Shown here in pieces: positions 8,202-19,200 of a stretch of 64,000 bases of DNA. The stretch lies in NCBI GenBank assembly GCA_937910695.1, contig CALEMW010000226.1:1-64000 (forward strand), read 5' to 3'. A program made the translations under genes and the position numbers. Source of the DNA: an uncultured bacterium (GTDB lineage: Bacteria > Krumholzibacteriota > Krumholzibacteriia > LZORAL124-64-63). The stretch's first letter is position 1. The number at the start of each line of letters is the position of its first letter. The notes beneath the pieces were generated by a model that worked only from the letters and a program-made list of their open reading frames with translations, was not told the DNA's origin and did not search any database.

Positions 8202-8930
8202 CTAGCGGTGGGACGTCACGGGCTCGGCAGCGGATTCGACCGCGGCGTCGACCAGGCTGTCGGCGTTGTGCTCGACGTTCGCGGCTGTCTTGGACGAAGG
8301 CCTGGCCTTCGCGCTCCGGCCCTGGCGCAGGATATTGAAGAACTCCTCGCGCACGTCTTCGAGCTCGATGACACGCGTACGGATCCGGCGCACGTACAGG
8401 TTGAAGCACACCGTGGCGATGACGGCCACGACGATGCCCGCAGCGGTCGTCAACAGGGCCTCCGACACGCCCATGGCCACCACGGCGGAGCCGCCGGCGC
8501 CCGTCTTGGCGATGTCGGCGAAGGCACGGATGATGCCGATCACCGTACCGAACAAACCGAGCAGCGGTGCGATGTTGCTCATCGTGCCCAGCACGCTGAG
8601 GTTTCGCTCCATGTCGACCTGCTCGAGCTCGATGGCCGTGTTGAAGCGGCTCGTCAGCTCCGAGGTCTGCGCGTTGACCTGGCTCAGGCACTGGCTCACG
8701 ACCCGGCCGGCGCTGTGACGCTGCTGCTGGGTCCATTCCAGAGTGCTCTTGGTGTCGCCGCTCTTGAGCTTGACCGTGAGTTCCTTCATGAACTTGTGAA
8801 CGTCGGTTCGGGTGCGGGTGAAGTAGATGGCCCGCTCGATGGCGTAGCTCACCGTCACAACCGAGCAGATCAGCAGAACAACCATCGTCGGCGATCCGAG
8901 GAAGAGATCAATCAAAGACATACCCAGCAT
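8202..8930 (-). CDS. exbB: ExbB/TolQ/MotA-family proton channel
   Basis: 242 residues with three membrane segments (about 12-30, 120-142, 153-176). The family signature in the second and third helices is clear: LGTMSNIAPLLGLFGTVIGI and VAMGVSEALLTTAAGIVVAV. It forms the stator channel that powers ExbD and the TonB-like protein. It follows the TPR gene by 28 bases. A 45-residue hydrophilic tail (after FFNILRQGRSAKARP) is longer than usual and would be cytoplasmic. Confidence 0.93.
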   Translation of the reverse strand: MLGMSLIDLFLGSPTMVVLLICSVVTVSYAIERAIYFTRTRTDVHKFMKELTVKLKSGDTKSTLEWTQQQRHSAGRVVSQCLSQVNAQTSELTSRFNTAIELEQVDMERNLSVLGTMSNIAPLLGLFGTVIGIIRAFADIAKTGAGGSAVVAMGVSEALLTTAAGIVVAVIATVCFNLYVRRIRTRVIELEDVREEFFNILRQGRSAKARPSSKTAANVEHNADSLVDAAVESAAEPVTSHR

Positions 8931-8958
8931 GGTGTTTCGTCCTTTCCTTAGTGACCGG

Positions 8959-11900
8959 CTACTGGCCGGCGTTCAATGCCCGGATTTCTTCGAGACGCCC
9001 CTGCGCCATCGCGGTCCATTCAGGCTTTCCATTCGCTTGCACAATCCGTGTGTAGGCCGAAACGGCCGTACTCCAGTCGCCGCTCTCCTCGCTCAGGGCC
9101 CCGATCTGGGCCAGACTGGCGATTCGGTGAGGAGCGGACATGTCGGCGCCGCTGGCCGAGAGTTCATAGCTGGCTACGGCATCGGCGGTCCGACCCAGCT
9201 TCACGTAGCACTCTCCCTGGCGGTAACCGATCTCCTCGATGCCTGCCTCACCCTTCTCGAGGGTCTTGCTGTAGGCGTCGATGGCGCCCTGGTAATCGCC
9301 CAGCTCTTCTTGGTAGAGCGTGGCGATCTGATACCAGAGGCCCTGGGTGCGTTCGTCGTCGGGATAATCCGCCTGGAAGCGCATCAACACGCCGATCGAC
9401 GAGGCCCAATCCTCCATCTCCTGATAGCAGAGGCCCGCGTTGTAGAGGGCCAGCGAGGCGTACTGCCCGTCGGGATCGAGATCCGTCAGCAGTTCGTAGA
9501 CTCCCGCGGACTCTTCGAAACGCTCTTCCTTGAACAGCACCGTGCCTTCACGGAAGCGGGCCAGCCCAACGAGTTCGTCGTCGCCGTGGGTCTGGATGAA
9601 GTTCCGATACCCGGCCAGGGCCTGCTCGTTCTGCTCCATGCGGTAGTAGCTCTCCGCCAGGTAGAACAGGGCCGCCGGCGCGCTTTCGCTGTCCGCGTAA
9701 TCCATGGTGACCTGCTCGAAGGTCCTCGCCGCCGCTTCGTAATTACCTTCGGCAAAAGCGTTTTGACCTTTAGTCCAGTAATAGTCCGCAGCGAGGGGGC
9801 TGTCCTGGTTGGTGGAGAGGTACTCTTCCATGTCCTTGCCCGAACGGTAGTAGGCCGACTGGATGCCCAGTTCGGCGTCTTCCACGCGGGGATCTTCGGG
9901 GAACTTCGTGACGAAGGCCTGGAAAGCAGCGATGGCCTGGTCGTCCTGTTGCGTGTTGTAGAAGCAGTTGGCGATGCCGAATGAGGCGTCGGCGATGAAC
10001 ACGCCGGCGGGGAAGTTCTTCTCGAGTCGCTGATAGGCCTGAACGGCGCCCGCGTAGTCGCCGAGTCCGAATCTCGTGTCGGCCAGGCGGTAGGTGGCTT
10101 CTTCGGCCTGCTGTGAGTCGGGGAACTTGCCCAGCATGTCGACCCAGGTCTCCACCGCATTCTCGTAGTACTGGAGACGGTAGTAGCAGTCGCCCAGATT
10201 CATCATCGCCGGCGCGCCCTCGGGCGAATCGGGATTGGCCTGCAGGAAGCGCATGAACTGCTCCATGGCCTTCTCGTATTCCTTCTGATTGAAGTAGAGG
10301 GAACCAAGGGCCAGGGAGTTGCTGCCTTCTTCGCTGTCGTCGTTGGCCAGCGAGAACAGGAACTTCTCCTGCTCTTCCAGGGCCACCTCGTATTCGCCGA
10401 GCTGGCTGTAGCTGGCCACCAGGCCCTGCAGGCTGGCCGCGGCCACGTCGCTGCGGGGATAGCCGGTCAGAACCAGGCGGTACATGGCTCCGGCCTCGCG
10501 GAACAGACCCTCCGCATAGTAGGCCTCGCCCAGGTGGTGGTAGGTGCGCGCCCGCCACTCGCTCGGGGTGGGCAGCAACCGGTTGGCGATGAAGTGGTAG
10601 TTGGTAATCAACCGATCGTACTGCTCGAGGGTGTAGTAGGTGGACGTGGCCAGGAACAGGGCGCGTTCGCCCACGTCGGTGTTCACGTGGCGGTCCATCA
10701 CGTTCTGGAATTCTCGTACGGCCAGCTCATATTCCTCGAGCTGCATGTGGGAGTAGCCCTTGAGTACCTGCACGCGGGCGGCCAGCAGATCGCCCGGGAA
10801 ATATCTGAGGAACTCCTCGGCCATGAGGATGGCTTGGGGGTAATTGGCTTCGTCCACGTAGGCGAAGATGATCTTGTGCATGGCAGCGCTGGCCAGCTCG
10901 GAATCGGGGAAACGCTTGACGACCTCGGTATACGCGAAGATCGCGTGGGAGCGTTCGTTCTTGGCCATATGGGCCGTGCCGGCTAGATAGTGGGCCAGGG
11001 CGCAGATGGGATCGTCGACGAGATCGTCACACAGCTTCTTGAGCTTGCGCAGCGAATCGTCGTACTTCTCCATCCGGTAGTCCACGCAGGCCGACTTGTA
11101 GCGCGCCGTGGGAATGAATTCACTTTCGGGAAAACGCTCCAGGAATTCGGTGTAGCTGCGCGCCGCGACCTTGTTCTGACCGCTGTTGTAGAAAGCCTCG
11201 GCGATGCTGAAGGCGACGTCGTCGGCCATGGGGCTGTCGGGATAGAGCCGCAGGGCCTGGCGATAGCGCTGGATCGCCATGATGTACTGCCCCGTTTCCT
11301 CGAGACAGCGGCCCAGGTAGTAGAGTCCCAGATCCGAGGGCACGTCCTGGAAGAATTCGGCGGCCTCCCCATAACGTTCCTCCACATAGGCGAAGATGCC
11401 CAGGGCGAAACGGACGCGGGGCAGATCGCGATAGCCGGGCCGCTCGGCCAGAAGCTCCGAGTAGGTCTTGTCGAGATGCCGCCAGCTCTGACTGGCGGCC
11501 TGCACCTGACCCAGCTCGTAGAGGGCTTCGTCCGCAAGATACGTCTCGGGATACTTCTCGAGCAGGCGCGTGAAGGTCTGCAGGGCCGCATCGAGACGGC
11601 CCAGGTTGTATTCGCACTCCCCGGTGCGCAGCATGACGCTGGCTTCGAGGTAGCGGTCGCCACCTTTGAACTTCCGCACGCGGTCGTACTCGCGGAAGGC
11701 CTGGCCGTAGTCACCGTCGCGGAAGTAGCACTCCGCGAGCATGAATTGGGCCTTGGCCGCCCTTTCGCTGTTGTCGTAATGGCTCAGGAAGAGCTGGTAC
11801 TGCTGCAGGGCGGAGGTCTTCTCCCCTTCCGCGGCGAAGGCGTTGCCCGCTGCGGTCCAGAGATCGTTCTCGCTGACCTGGATCTGGTCGTTGTCGCCGG

Positions 11901-11973
11901 CGAACGCCGGGACGCAGTACGCCAGCAGGACGAGTGCGGTCATGGTGACCGCGATGCCAGTCTTTCGTCTCAT
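8959..11973 (-). CDS. Exported giant TPR protein
   Basis: 1004 residues: a signal peptide (MRRKTGIAVTMTALVLLAYC...AFA) and then about 25 tetratricopeptide repeats with almost no other domain. Typical units are ALQQYQLFLSHYDNSERAAK and AMEQFMRFLQANPDSPEGAP. TPR solenoids are protein-docking surfaces, and the signal peptide places this one in the periplasm. The ATG at 11971-11973 follows GGAAAGGGAAG; an open extension upstream has no protein-like composition and overlaps the barrel gene. Its place between the PorV-like barrel and exbB suggests a periplasmic bridge or chaperone for the surface protein, comparable in kind to the TPR proteins of the myxobacterial Glt complex. This comparison is inference. 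Confidence 0.85.
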   Translation of the reverse strand: MRRKTGIAVTMTALVLLAYCVPAFAGDNDQIQVSENDLWTAAGNAFAAEGEKTSALQQYQLFLSHYDNSERAAKAQFMLAECYFRDGDYGQAFREYDRVRKFKGGDRYLEASVMLRTGECEYNLGRLDAALQTFTRLLEKYPETYLADEALYELGQVQAASQSWRHLDKTYSELLAERPGYRDLPRVRFALGIFAYVEERYGEAAEFFQDVPSDLGLYYLGRCLEETGQYIMAIQRYRQALRLYPDSPMADDVAFSIAEAFYNSGQNKVAARSYTEFLERFPESEFIPTARYKSACVDYRMEKYDDSLRKLKKLCDDLVDDPICALAHYLAGTAHMAKNERSHAIFAYTEVVKRFPDSELASAAMHKIIFAYVDEANYPQAILMAEEFLRYFPGDLLAARVQVLKGYSHMQLEEYELAVREFQNVMDRHVNTDVGERALFLATSTYYTLEQYDRLITNYHFIANRLLPTPSEWRARTYHHLGEAYYAEGLFREAGAMYRLVLTGYPRSDVAAASLQGLVASYSQLGEYEVALEEQEKFLFSLANDDSEEGSNSLALGSLYFNQKEYEKAMEQFMRFLQANPDSPEGAPAMMNLGDCYYRLQYYENAVETWVDMLGKFPDSQQAEEATYRLADTRFGLGDYAGAVQAYQRLEKNFPAGVFIADASFGIANCFYNTQQDDQAIAAFQAFVTKFPEDPRVEDAELGIQSAYYRSGKDMEEYLSTNQDSPLAADYYWTKGQNAFAEGNYEAAARTFEQVTMDYADSESAPAALFYLAESYYRMEQNEQALAGYRNFIQTHGDDELVGLARFREGTVLFKEERFEESAGVYELLTDLDPDGQYASLALYNAGLCYQEMEDWASSIGVLMRFQADYPDDERTQGLWYQIATLYQEELGDYQGAIDAYSKTLEKGEAGIEEIGYRQGECYVKLGRTADAVASYELSASGADMSAPHRIASLAQIGALSEESGDWSTAVSAYTRIVQANGKPEWTAMAQGRLEEIRALNAGQ

Positions 11974-11999
11974 CTGTCTTCCCTTTCCTTCGGCGCGCG

Positions 12000-13286
12000 C
12001 TAGTTGCCCGAACCGCTGATGTCGATGCGGATGGGCGTCTTGGTCCGGTTGCGGAAGCCGAGGATCTCGACTTCTGCAGTGTGATCCCATTGCTGCCCGA
12101 GCTCGTCGATGACGATGATCGTGGCCAAATACGAACCGTCTCCCACGAGACGCCCGTTTTCGTCCTCACCGCTCCAGGTGACGGTCGCAGGCGGCGGTCC
12201 CAGCTCGTCGATGCGGCGGACGAGCTGACCGGAACCGTCTCGAACCTCGAGAATCCAGTTCTCCACTTCGCCCCGCAGGGCGGTGGAGATATCGAACGAC
12301 ACACTGCGGTCGTTGCCCGTGGGGCTGAACCGGGTGCGATCGCGTCCCAGGCGCACGCCGTCGGTCACGCCGAACCGCATGGTGGCGCTGACGACGGTGG
12401 TGCTGCCCAGGTCATGAGAGACGTGGGCGTAGTCGATCTGCCAGTTCTCATAGCGCACGCCGGCGCCGAAACTGGACTGTTCGCGGACGGTGTCGTAGCC
12501 ACCGCGCAGCACGATGTTGCGCAGGGGCCAGGCTTCGAGCCCGCCCTGGAAGTCGGGGTCCATGAAGTCGGTCTTCACCAGGTCGAGCATGGCCTGGAAG
12601 CGGTTGTTCCAGAACCGGATCACCGTGCCGCCGCGCAGGGTGCGGGCGAGTTTTTCGGGGTACTGATCGAGGGTGATCTCGGGCTGCAGGGCGTTCTGCC
12701 AAGACAAACCCACGCTCAATCGGCGGTCCGGCCGCAGGTACAAGCCCACGTCGGCGCCGATGGACGTGCCGGCCATGCCGTTGATGTCCTGCTGGATCGA
12801 CTTGAAGGTCACGCCCCAGCCGATGCGGCTTGTCCCGCGGGCGTAACTGAGGGCGAAAATACCCTCCTGCTCGCTGAACGTATTGTCGAGATCCATGTAC
12901 TCTGTAGCGCCCTGGAATTCGCCGCTGCTGACGAACGAGCCGTGGAAGGCGAACACTCCCTTGCCCTCGGTGGGCAGGCCGAAGGCCAGGAAGTTGTACT
13001 TCGTATCGGCGAAGAGACTGGCGCTCATGCCCGTCAGCTCCATGGTGCGCAGCTGCGAAAGACCCGCCGGGTTCCAGTAGGCCGTCGCCGCATCGCCGCC
13101 GATGCCCGAGACGGCGCCGCCTAGGGCCAAACTGCGGGCGCTGCTGCCGTAGCGCATGAAGGAGCCTGACACCCCCGCGTCGGCAGAGGCGCGGACCGTC
13201 GCCGGCAGGGCGCAGAGCATCAGGGCCAGCGCCAGTAAAGCAAGGCGGGCAGAGGCGTGGTGTTTGTCTGTGATGTGACGTCGCAT
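12000..13286 (-). CDS. PorV/PorQ-like outer-membrane barrel with C-terminal FlgD-like Ig domain
   Basis: 428 residues. After a signal peptide (to about 34, LPATVRA) comes the hallmark start of PorV/UPF0164 barrels: RYGSSARSLALGGAVSGIGG then AATAYWNPAGLS. Alternating strands continue to about 320. Residues about 335-415 form a FlgD-like Ig fold (VTWSGEDENGRLVGDGSYLA). PorV in Bacteroidetes is the outer-membrane carrier that takes type IX substrates to the attachment complex. Here it lies 9 bases downstream of the giant repeat protein, which carries such a C-terminal domain, so it is a plausible dedicated partner. Function inferred from family and context. Confidence 0.85.
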   Translation of the reverse strand: MRRHITDKHHASARLALLALALMLCALPATVRASADAGVSGSFMRYGSSARSLALGGAVSGIGGDAATAYWNPAGLSQLRTMELTGMSASLFADTKYNFLAFGLPTEGKGVFAFHGSFVSSGEFQGATEYMDLDNTFSEQEGIFALSYARGTSRIGWGVTFKSIQQDINGMAGTSIGADVGLYLRPDRRLSVGLSWQNALQPEITLDQYPEKLARTLRGGTVIRFWNNRFQAMLDLVKTDFMDPDFQGGLEAWPLRNIVLRGGYDTVREQSSFGAGVRYENWQIDYAHVSHDLGSTTVVSATMRFGVTDGVRLGRDRTRFSPTGNDRSVSFDISTALRGEVENWILEVRDGSGQLVRRIDELGPPPATVTWSGEDENGRLVGDGSYLATIIVIDELGQQWDHTAEVEILGFRNRTKTPIRIDISGSGN

Positions 13287-13295
13287 CTCGACTCC

Positions 13296-16200
13296 CTATT
13301 TCACAACCGCGATTTTGCGGCGGTAATCGTAGCCGGGACCAGCGATGCGGCAGATGTATCCGCCGTTGGCCACCAGGTTGCCCGTCCCGTTGTATCCGTC
13401 CCAGGTGAACTCGGCCGTCATGCCCGCCGACACGTCCATGTGGTGGGTGAGCACGACCGCACCGTAGAGGTCGTAGATCGTGATGTTCGCCGTGCCGCTC
13501 GCCTTAGGGTTGAAGAGAACCCGTGTGAGTTCGCGACCCGCGGCGAAGGGATTCGGCCGGTTGGTGATTTCCTGGGCCAGGCTCACCGCCTGGGTGATGT
13601 AGAGCTTGATCGTCCGTGTGGCCTCGCGGATGCCGGAGTCCTCTTCGGCGAAGAAGCGCAGTTCGTGCTCGCCGGGGCCGGTCACGCCAAGACCTGCCAG
13701 GCTGAAGGGACCGGTGTAGGCGGTCGCGGGATCGGGACCGTCCGCGCCGTCGATGTCGAAGTAGATGGTCGTGCCCTCGCCCTGGATCTCCACGACGGCC
13801 GAAAGTTCGATCATGCTGTCGAAGCTGACATACCAGCCGTCCAGATACTCGTCGGCCACGCCTGCGAAATCGGTCTCGGTGGTCGGCGGTCCGGCCACGG
13901 TATTGGCGACCTGCTGCGGATCGAGCTGATCGACGACGGCCTGGAGCAGGAGGTCGTCGTTGCCGAATTCGTCGACCCGGATCTCGACCGACGCCTCGCC
14001 GAAGCGATCGGTCGTCACCTGATACTCTTCGACCCGAGTGGGACCGAGCAGTACGTCGCCGTCGACGATGCTGTAGGACACCGCAGCGCCGGAGGCCGGG
14101 TTGCCGGAGGCGTCGAAGGCCTGCACCTGGGCCTGAACGCGGTCCAGAGGACGCAGCACGCGGTCCAGGTCCTCGCCTCCGGGCTCACGGAGCGTCAGGG
14201 TGTAGACGTAGGCCGGTGCGGAACGCACGAAGATGGGCTGACTCAGGACGTTGCCGCCTTCGTCGTCCACCACGCGCAGCCGGATCAGCTCGGCGCGGTC
14301 ATAGGTCTGCGAATCGATGGGCGAAAGACCGTCGAGGGTCACGCCGTAGGTGAAGCCCAGCACGCCGGCGGGGGTCACGCCCGTCAGAGGGCGCTCTTCG
14401 CCGCTGGCGGCGTTCATCGCGACGATACTGAAGTTCTGGTCGTAGCCGGTCACGGTGCGGCCCGTCACGACGTCCACCCGTGACACGCTCATCGTCCAGG
14501 GCTCGCCGGCGATCACGGTGTCGGGAGCGACGATGGCGTAGGTCACGCCCATGGGGATGATCGCCAGCACGCCGCTGGTGGTCGTGCGGCCGCGTTCGTC
14601 CGAGACGCGGATGACGATCTGTTCGCTGTAGCCATAAGCCTGCGTCGTGATCTCGGCCTCGCCGAGCAGCAGGGTCCAGCCGGTGATGCCGAGGCTGCCG
14701 CTCGCGGGCAGATAGTCGGTGCCGAGAGCCTCGATGGTCACGCGTGCGCCGCTCGGCACGACCTCGCCGGTGCCCGGGTTGAGCAACTGGATGCCGACGG
14801 GGAACGTGGCCGGCGGACCGACGTACGCGGTGTCCGGAACGGTCACGGCGTATACGGCCTCGACGACGGGAATCACGACCTGGCCCTCGTCGGCCGTAGC
14901 GGTCTGCAGGTCGTCGGCGATCAGGGTCATGTTGCCTTCGTCGTCCAGGATCACCCCGACGACGAGTCGGCCGTTGACGAAGGGAGCATGGTAGTCACCG
15001 GGGTTCTGCCAGGCGAAGGACCCGGCCACGTTGCAGACGATCTCGAGAGCGCCGGCGTTGAGGGTCGTCATCGGGTTCCAGAACTGGTCCACGGCCCGGA
15101 TTTCGAGGTCGAAGGGCTCGCCGGCGATCTGCACCGAAGGGGCGCCGATCTTGCCTGTGTTGCTCTCCGCACCCGGTTCCGGAGTTTCGCCGGGGGCGAC
15201 GATCTGCAGCTGCTTGAAACCGTCGGGCAGCATGGTGCAGCTGTTGCTCACACCGCTGTTGCCTTCGGCGTCTTCGACCTGGAAGTAGATTTCCTCGGCC
15301 AGGGTGTAGGTCTCGTCGATGCTGGCATAGCCGCCGCTGACCATCTGCTGGATCACGCCCAGCACGCCGGTGCCGGGCAGCCCGCTGCCGGCCGCGAGAA
15401 CTGAGATCGAAACCAAGCTGTTGTGCGAGGTCACTCGGCCGCCGGTATTGCTGTCGATCAGCTCGATCTCCAGGGGGAAGTTGGCGGGGCCGCCGACGGT
15501 GGCGACGTCGGGCACGGTCACGCTGTAATAGAGGCCGCCCGTCTCCATGTGGATCGGGTTGGAGTAGGCCGAACGGCCGAAATCGTCGTACACGCGCAGC
15601 ACGATGTCTTCCAGCGCGCTGTAGGACTGGTCATTGATCACGGCCACGCCGGCCACCAACCACGCCTCGATCAGACCCAGGGTGCCTTCGCCCGGGGAGT
15701 AATCAGCCTGGTAGGGCGTCAGACGGATGCGATGGTAGGCATCGGTGATGAGATCGCCCGTGACCGGATCGACCAGACGGACGGTCATGCTGAAACCGGG
15801 GACCCCACCGGTCTGGGCGATCGCCGGAGTGTTGATCTCGAAGGCAAAGGGCTCATCGGTGGGCACGTGGACCGTCTGGCCGGGGAAGCCCGGCTCGTCG
15901 AGGTCGGTCACGGTCACGCCCACCGAACCGGTGGCGACCAGGAAGGCATCCACGGAGCGCAGTCCGTTGACGAAGGGTACGTCGAACTCGGACGGGTTGT
16001 CGGCCCAGGTGAAGGCGTCGTCGGTGGCCTCGAAGTGGATGCGGCCGCTGCCGACGGTGTCGACGAGGTTCCAATGATGATCGACGGCGCGGATGGTCAG
16101 CGGGAACGATTCGCCGGCACGCTGCAGCAGCGGTACGCCGCTCTTGCCGTCGTCGACGAAGCTCGTTACGCCGGGTTCGGGGATCTCGCCCGGGGCCAGG

Positions 16201-19200
16201 ACCTGCAGCCTCGCATAGGCGTCGGGGCCGATGGTCACGATGCCGCTCTGGGCTTCGATGCCAGAGGCGTCCCACACCCTCACGCGGATGTTCTCGGCAC
16301 GGGTATAGCTCTGGTCGAAGGTCACGGTGCCCGCGATGAGGCGCTGCTGAACGGTGCCGGGATCGCCGAGGGCGGGATCGCCGGCTTCATCCAGGATCTC
16401 GATGTCGAAGAAGCGGTCGTCGTCGACCTGATGACCCGTACTCGTATCGATCAGCGTGACGGTGACGGGGAACTCGGCGGGCGGACCGGCCACCGGAACC
16501 GCCTCGTCCACGGTGACCCGGAATTCGAGACCGCCGCTGACAAACTGGATGATGGGGCTGTAGCCCAGACGTCCCGAGGAATCGCTGACCTCGAAGACGA
16601 CCTGTTCGACCCGATCGTAAGCCTGGGCCGCAATGATCACCGTACCGGAAACCAGGGTCGAAGAGGTCACGAGCACCGAGCCCGCGGCATCCTGGAGCGT
16701 GGGCGTCAAGGCGCGGATCGTGACCGGATGATTGGCATTGGTCATGATCGTTCCGAACTCGTCCACGAGTTCGATGGTGGTCACGTAGGTCGCCGGCGGA
16801 CCGGCCACGGCCGTATCGGGCTGCGTGATCCGGTACATGGCACCCTGCTGCACCTGCACCGTGAGGTTCTGGCCGAGGATGGTGGGATCTGTCTCGTCGA
16901 GCACCGTCAGATCCGTATAGCCCACTTGGTTCAGCCCCACCGGGAAGATGATCTCGCCGTGGGAAAGGGTCTGACCGTTGTTCAGGGGGTTGCCTTCGAC
17001 GATGGAACCATCGTCGCTCAGCAGGCGGATGCGGTCGGTGCTCACGTCCACCTGGTTCCAGTAGGCGTCGACGCCCCGGACCACCAGCGGGAACTGCAGA
17101 GTAGCGATCTGAGCATTCGGTTGGCCGGTCTTGCCGTCCACCTCGGGACCGCCGGGTTCGGGAGTCTCGCCGGGGGCCACTGCCATCAGGCGGATGAACT
17201 CGCCGGGCACGACCTCGACGTCGCTGCTGTCGATGTGCGCCGGATTGCTCAGTTCCCAGGCGCTTAAAGTATGGGTCGTCGCCGTCTTGAAGAGCAGGTC
17301 GAAATCGCTGGTGCCATCGGCCTCCAGGGGCACGTTGTTGGGTGAAAGCAGCTCGAAGTAGTCGCTGCTTTCGAGGTGCACCAGGGGCTGGTCGGACACG
17401 GGATTCCACCATACGTCGAGAGCGGCCAGGGTCACCGTGACCGTCGCACCCGCCACGGCGGGCAGGGGCACGCCGAACTTGCCGGGGCTCTCGCCCGGAG
17501 TGGCGATCTCGCCGGGCAGCAGCAGTTGCAAGCTGTCGTAGGGGCCCGCGAAGACGTCGAAGGGGTTGCTCACGCCGGTACGGCCGTAGATGTCATCGGT
17601 GGCGATCAGGGTCATGCCCGTGCCCGCCCGGGTGATCCGCATGGAGTTGCGCCACACGCCCCACACCAGACCGCTGCCGAATCCATCGCGCAGACTCACG
17701 CGGACGGGCGTCAACACGTCGCCTCCCGCACTCAGCGACAACGTGACGCTGTCCTGGAAGGCGGAAATGTGATTGCCGAAGGCGTCGCGGGCGATGACCG
17801 TCACACTGGGCAGCCAGGAGCCGGCCTGGTGGTTGGGAACGTCTTCGAGGGGGTCGCCCACGTCGGCGTTGGTGTTCGTGTTGATGCCGATGTCGAAATG
17901 GTCGAGCACGCCGGCGACGACCGGAATGACGGCCGTACCCTTGATGATACCGCCCTCATGGGTCACCCGAATGGTCTGTTGGTTCGGATCGGCGAGGGTC
18001 ACGAGGGTGGCCTGGAAGCTTCCCGCGTTGCTCAACAAGGTCTGAGGGCCCACCGGCATTGTCGCCGCGAGATCGCTGGTGTCGAACGTCACATCCATCG
18101 GGAGCGATACGCTCGCGTTGGAGATGGGATTGTAATAATAGTCGGTGGCGTAGACCTGCACGCCGAAGGGCACACCGGCGTCCTGGGCGGCGGGGGTGCC
18201 GAGCTTGCCGTCGATGTCGAACGTGCCCGGATCGAGGGTCTCGCCCGGCGCCACCACGGCGATGCGCAGGAAGGAGTTGGCCGCCACGGTGACGGTGGAC
18301 GAGAAACTCGTCGGCACACCGCCCACGTCCACGCTTAGATGCTGGGCGCCGGCGGTGCGGAACACCACCTGGTAGTTGGCCGTGCCGCTCAGGGTCACGT
18401 GCAGATCGGAGATCAAGTTGCCGAACTCGTCGAGCAGGAACAGGTACCCGGTCGGACAGGCCAGAGTGGCGACCCAGGTTCCGGACACGAGGTTGGCGTA
18501 GGCGTCGACCGTGCGCAATTGGACAGGCGTGAGTACGCCGCCTGCAGTGGTCGGATTGGGCACGCCCATGTTGCCGCTGAAGCCCGGCGTGTTGAGACCG
18601 GGGGTCCAGGTCTCGCCCGGATAGGTGATGAGCACGCGGTCGATGGGACCGGAATTCACCTGGAAGTCTCCCGACAACTCCACCACGCCGGTATTGCTGT
18701 CGATGACCAGCTGCACGCTGAACGCGCGCTTGGTGACCTGCACCAGGGCGTCGAGGCGGCCGTTCACGAAGGTGTTGGTGCTGGTGATGATGTAGTCGGC
18801 GCTCTCGTCGGTACCGCCGATGCGGGCCCGCATCGACACCGGACCGTTGTACGGGAAGTTGTTGCCGAAATTATCCTTGGCCCACACCCGGATCGTGAAG
18901 GGATTGGTCGTGGCCTGGACATCCAGGGTGTCGAACACGGCGTAGTCGAATTCGAAATGGTCGAGGCCCGCCGGATTGAGCTGCACCAGAGCGCTGCTCG
19001 ACGCGCTCAGCGCGCCGCTGGCCGTAACGGTGACCTGACGCATACCCGAGGTGAAAAGGGAGGCCGACTGATCGAGTTCGGAGTTGCTGGCCATGGCGCC
19101 GCCGGCCGGCAGGATCACGCTGGGATCCAGGTCGTCGACCGACCACGACAACGACGGGTAGGGGCCCGCCATGACCGGATTCCAGTACTGGTCGGTGGCG

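Noticed and set aside
15423-17267. 614-codon plus-strand frame opposite the giant repeat protein
   Set aside because: Antisense shadow caused by high GC and codon bias of the real gene; no ribosome site, no recognisable domain. The same applies to 13257-14483 and 18339-20120.
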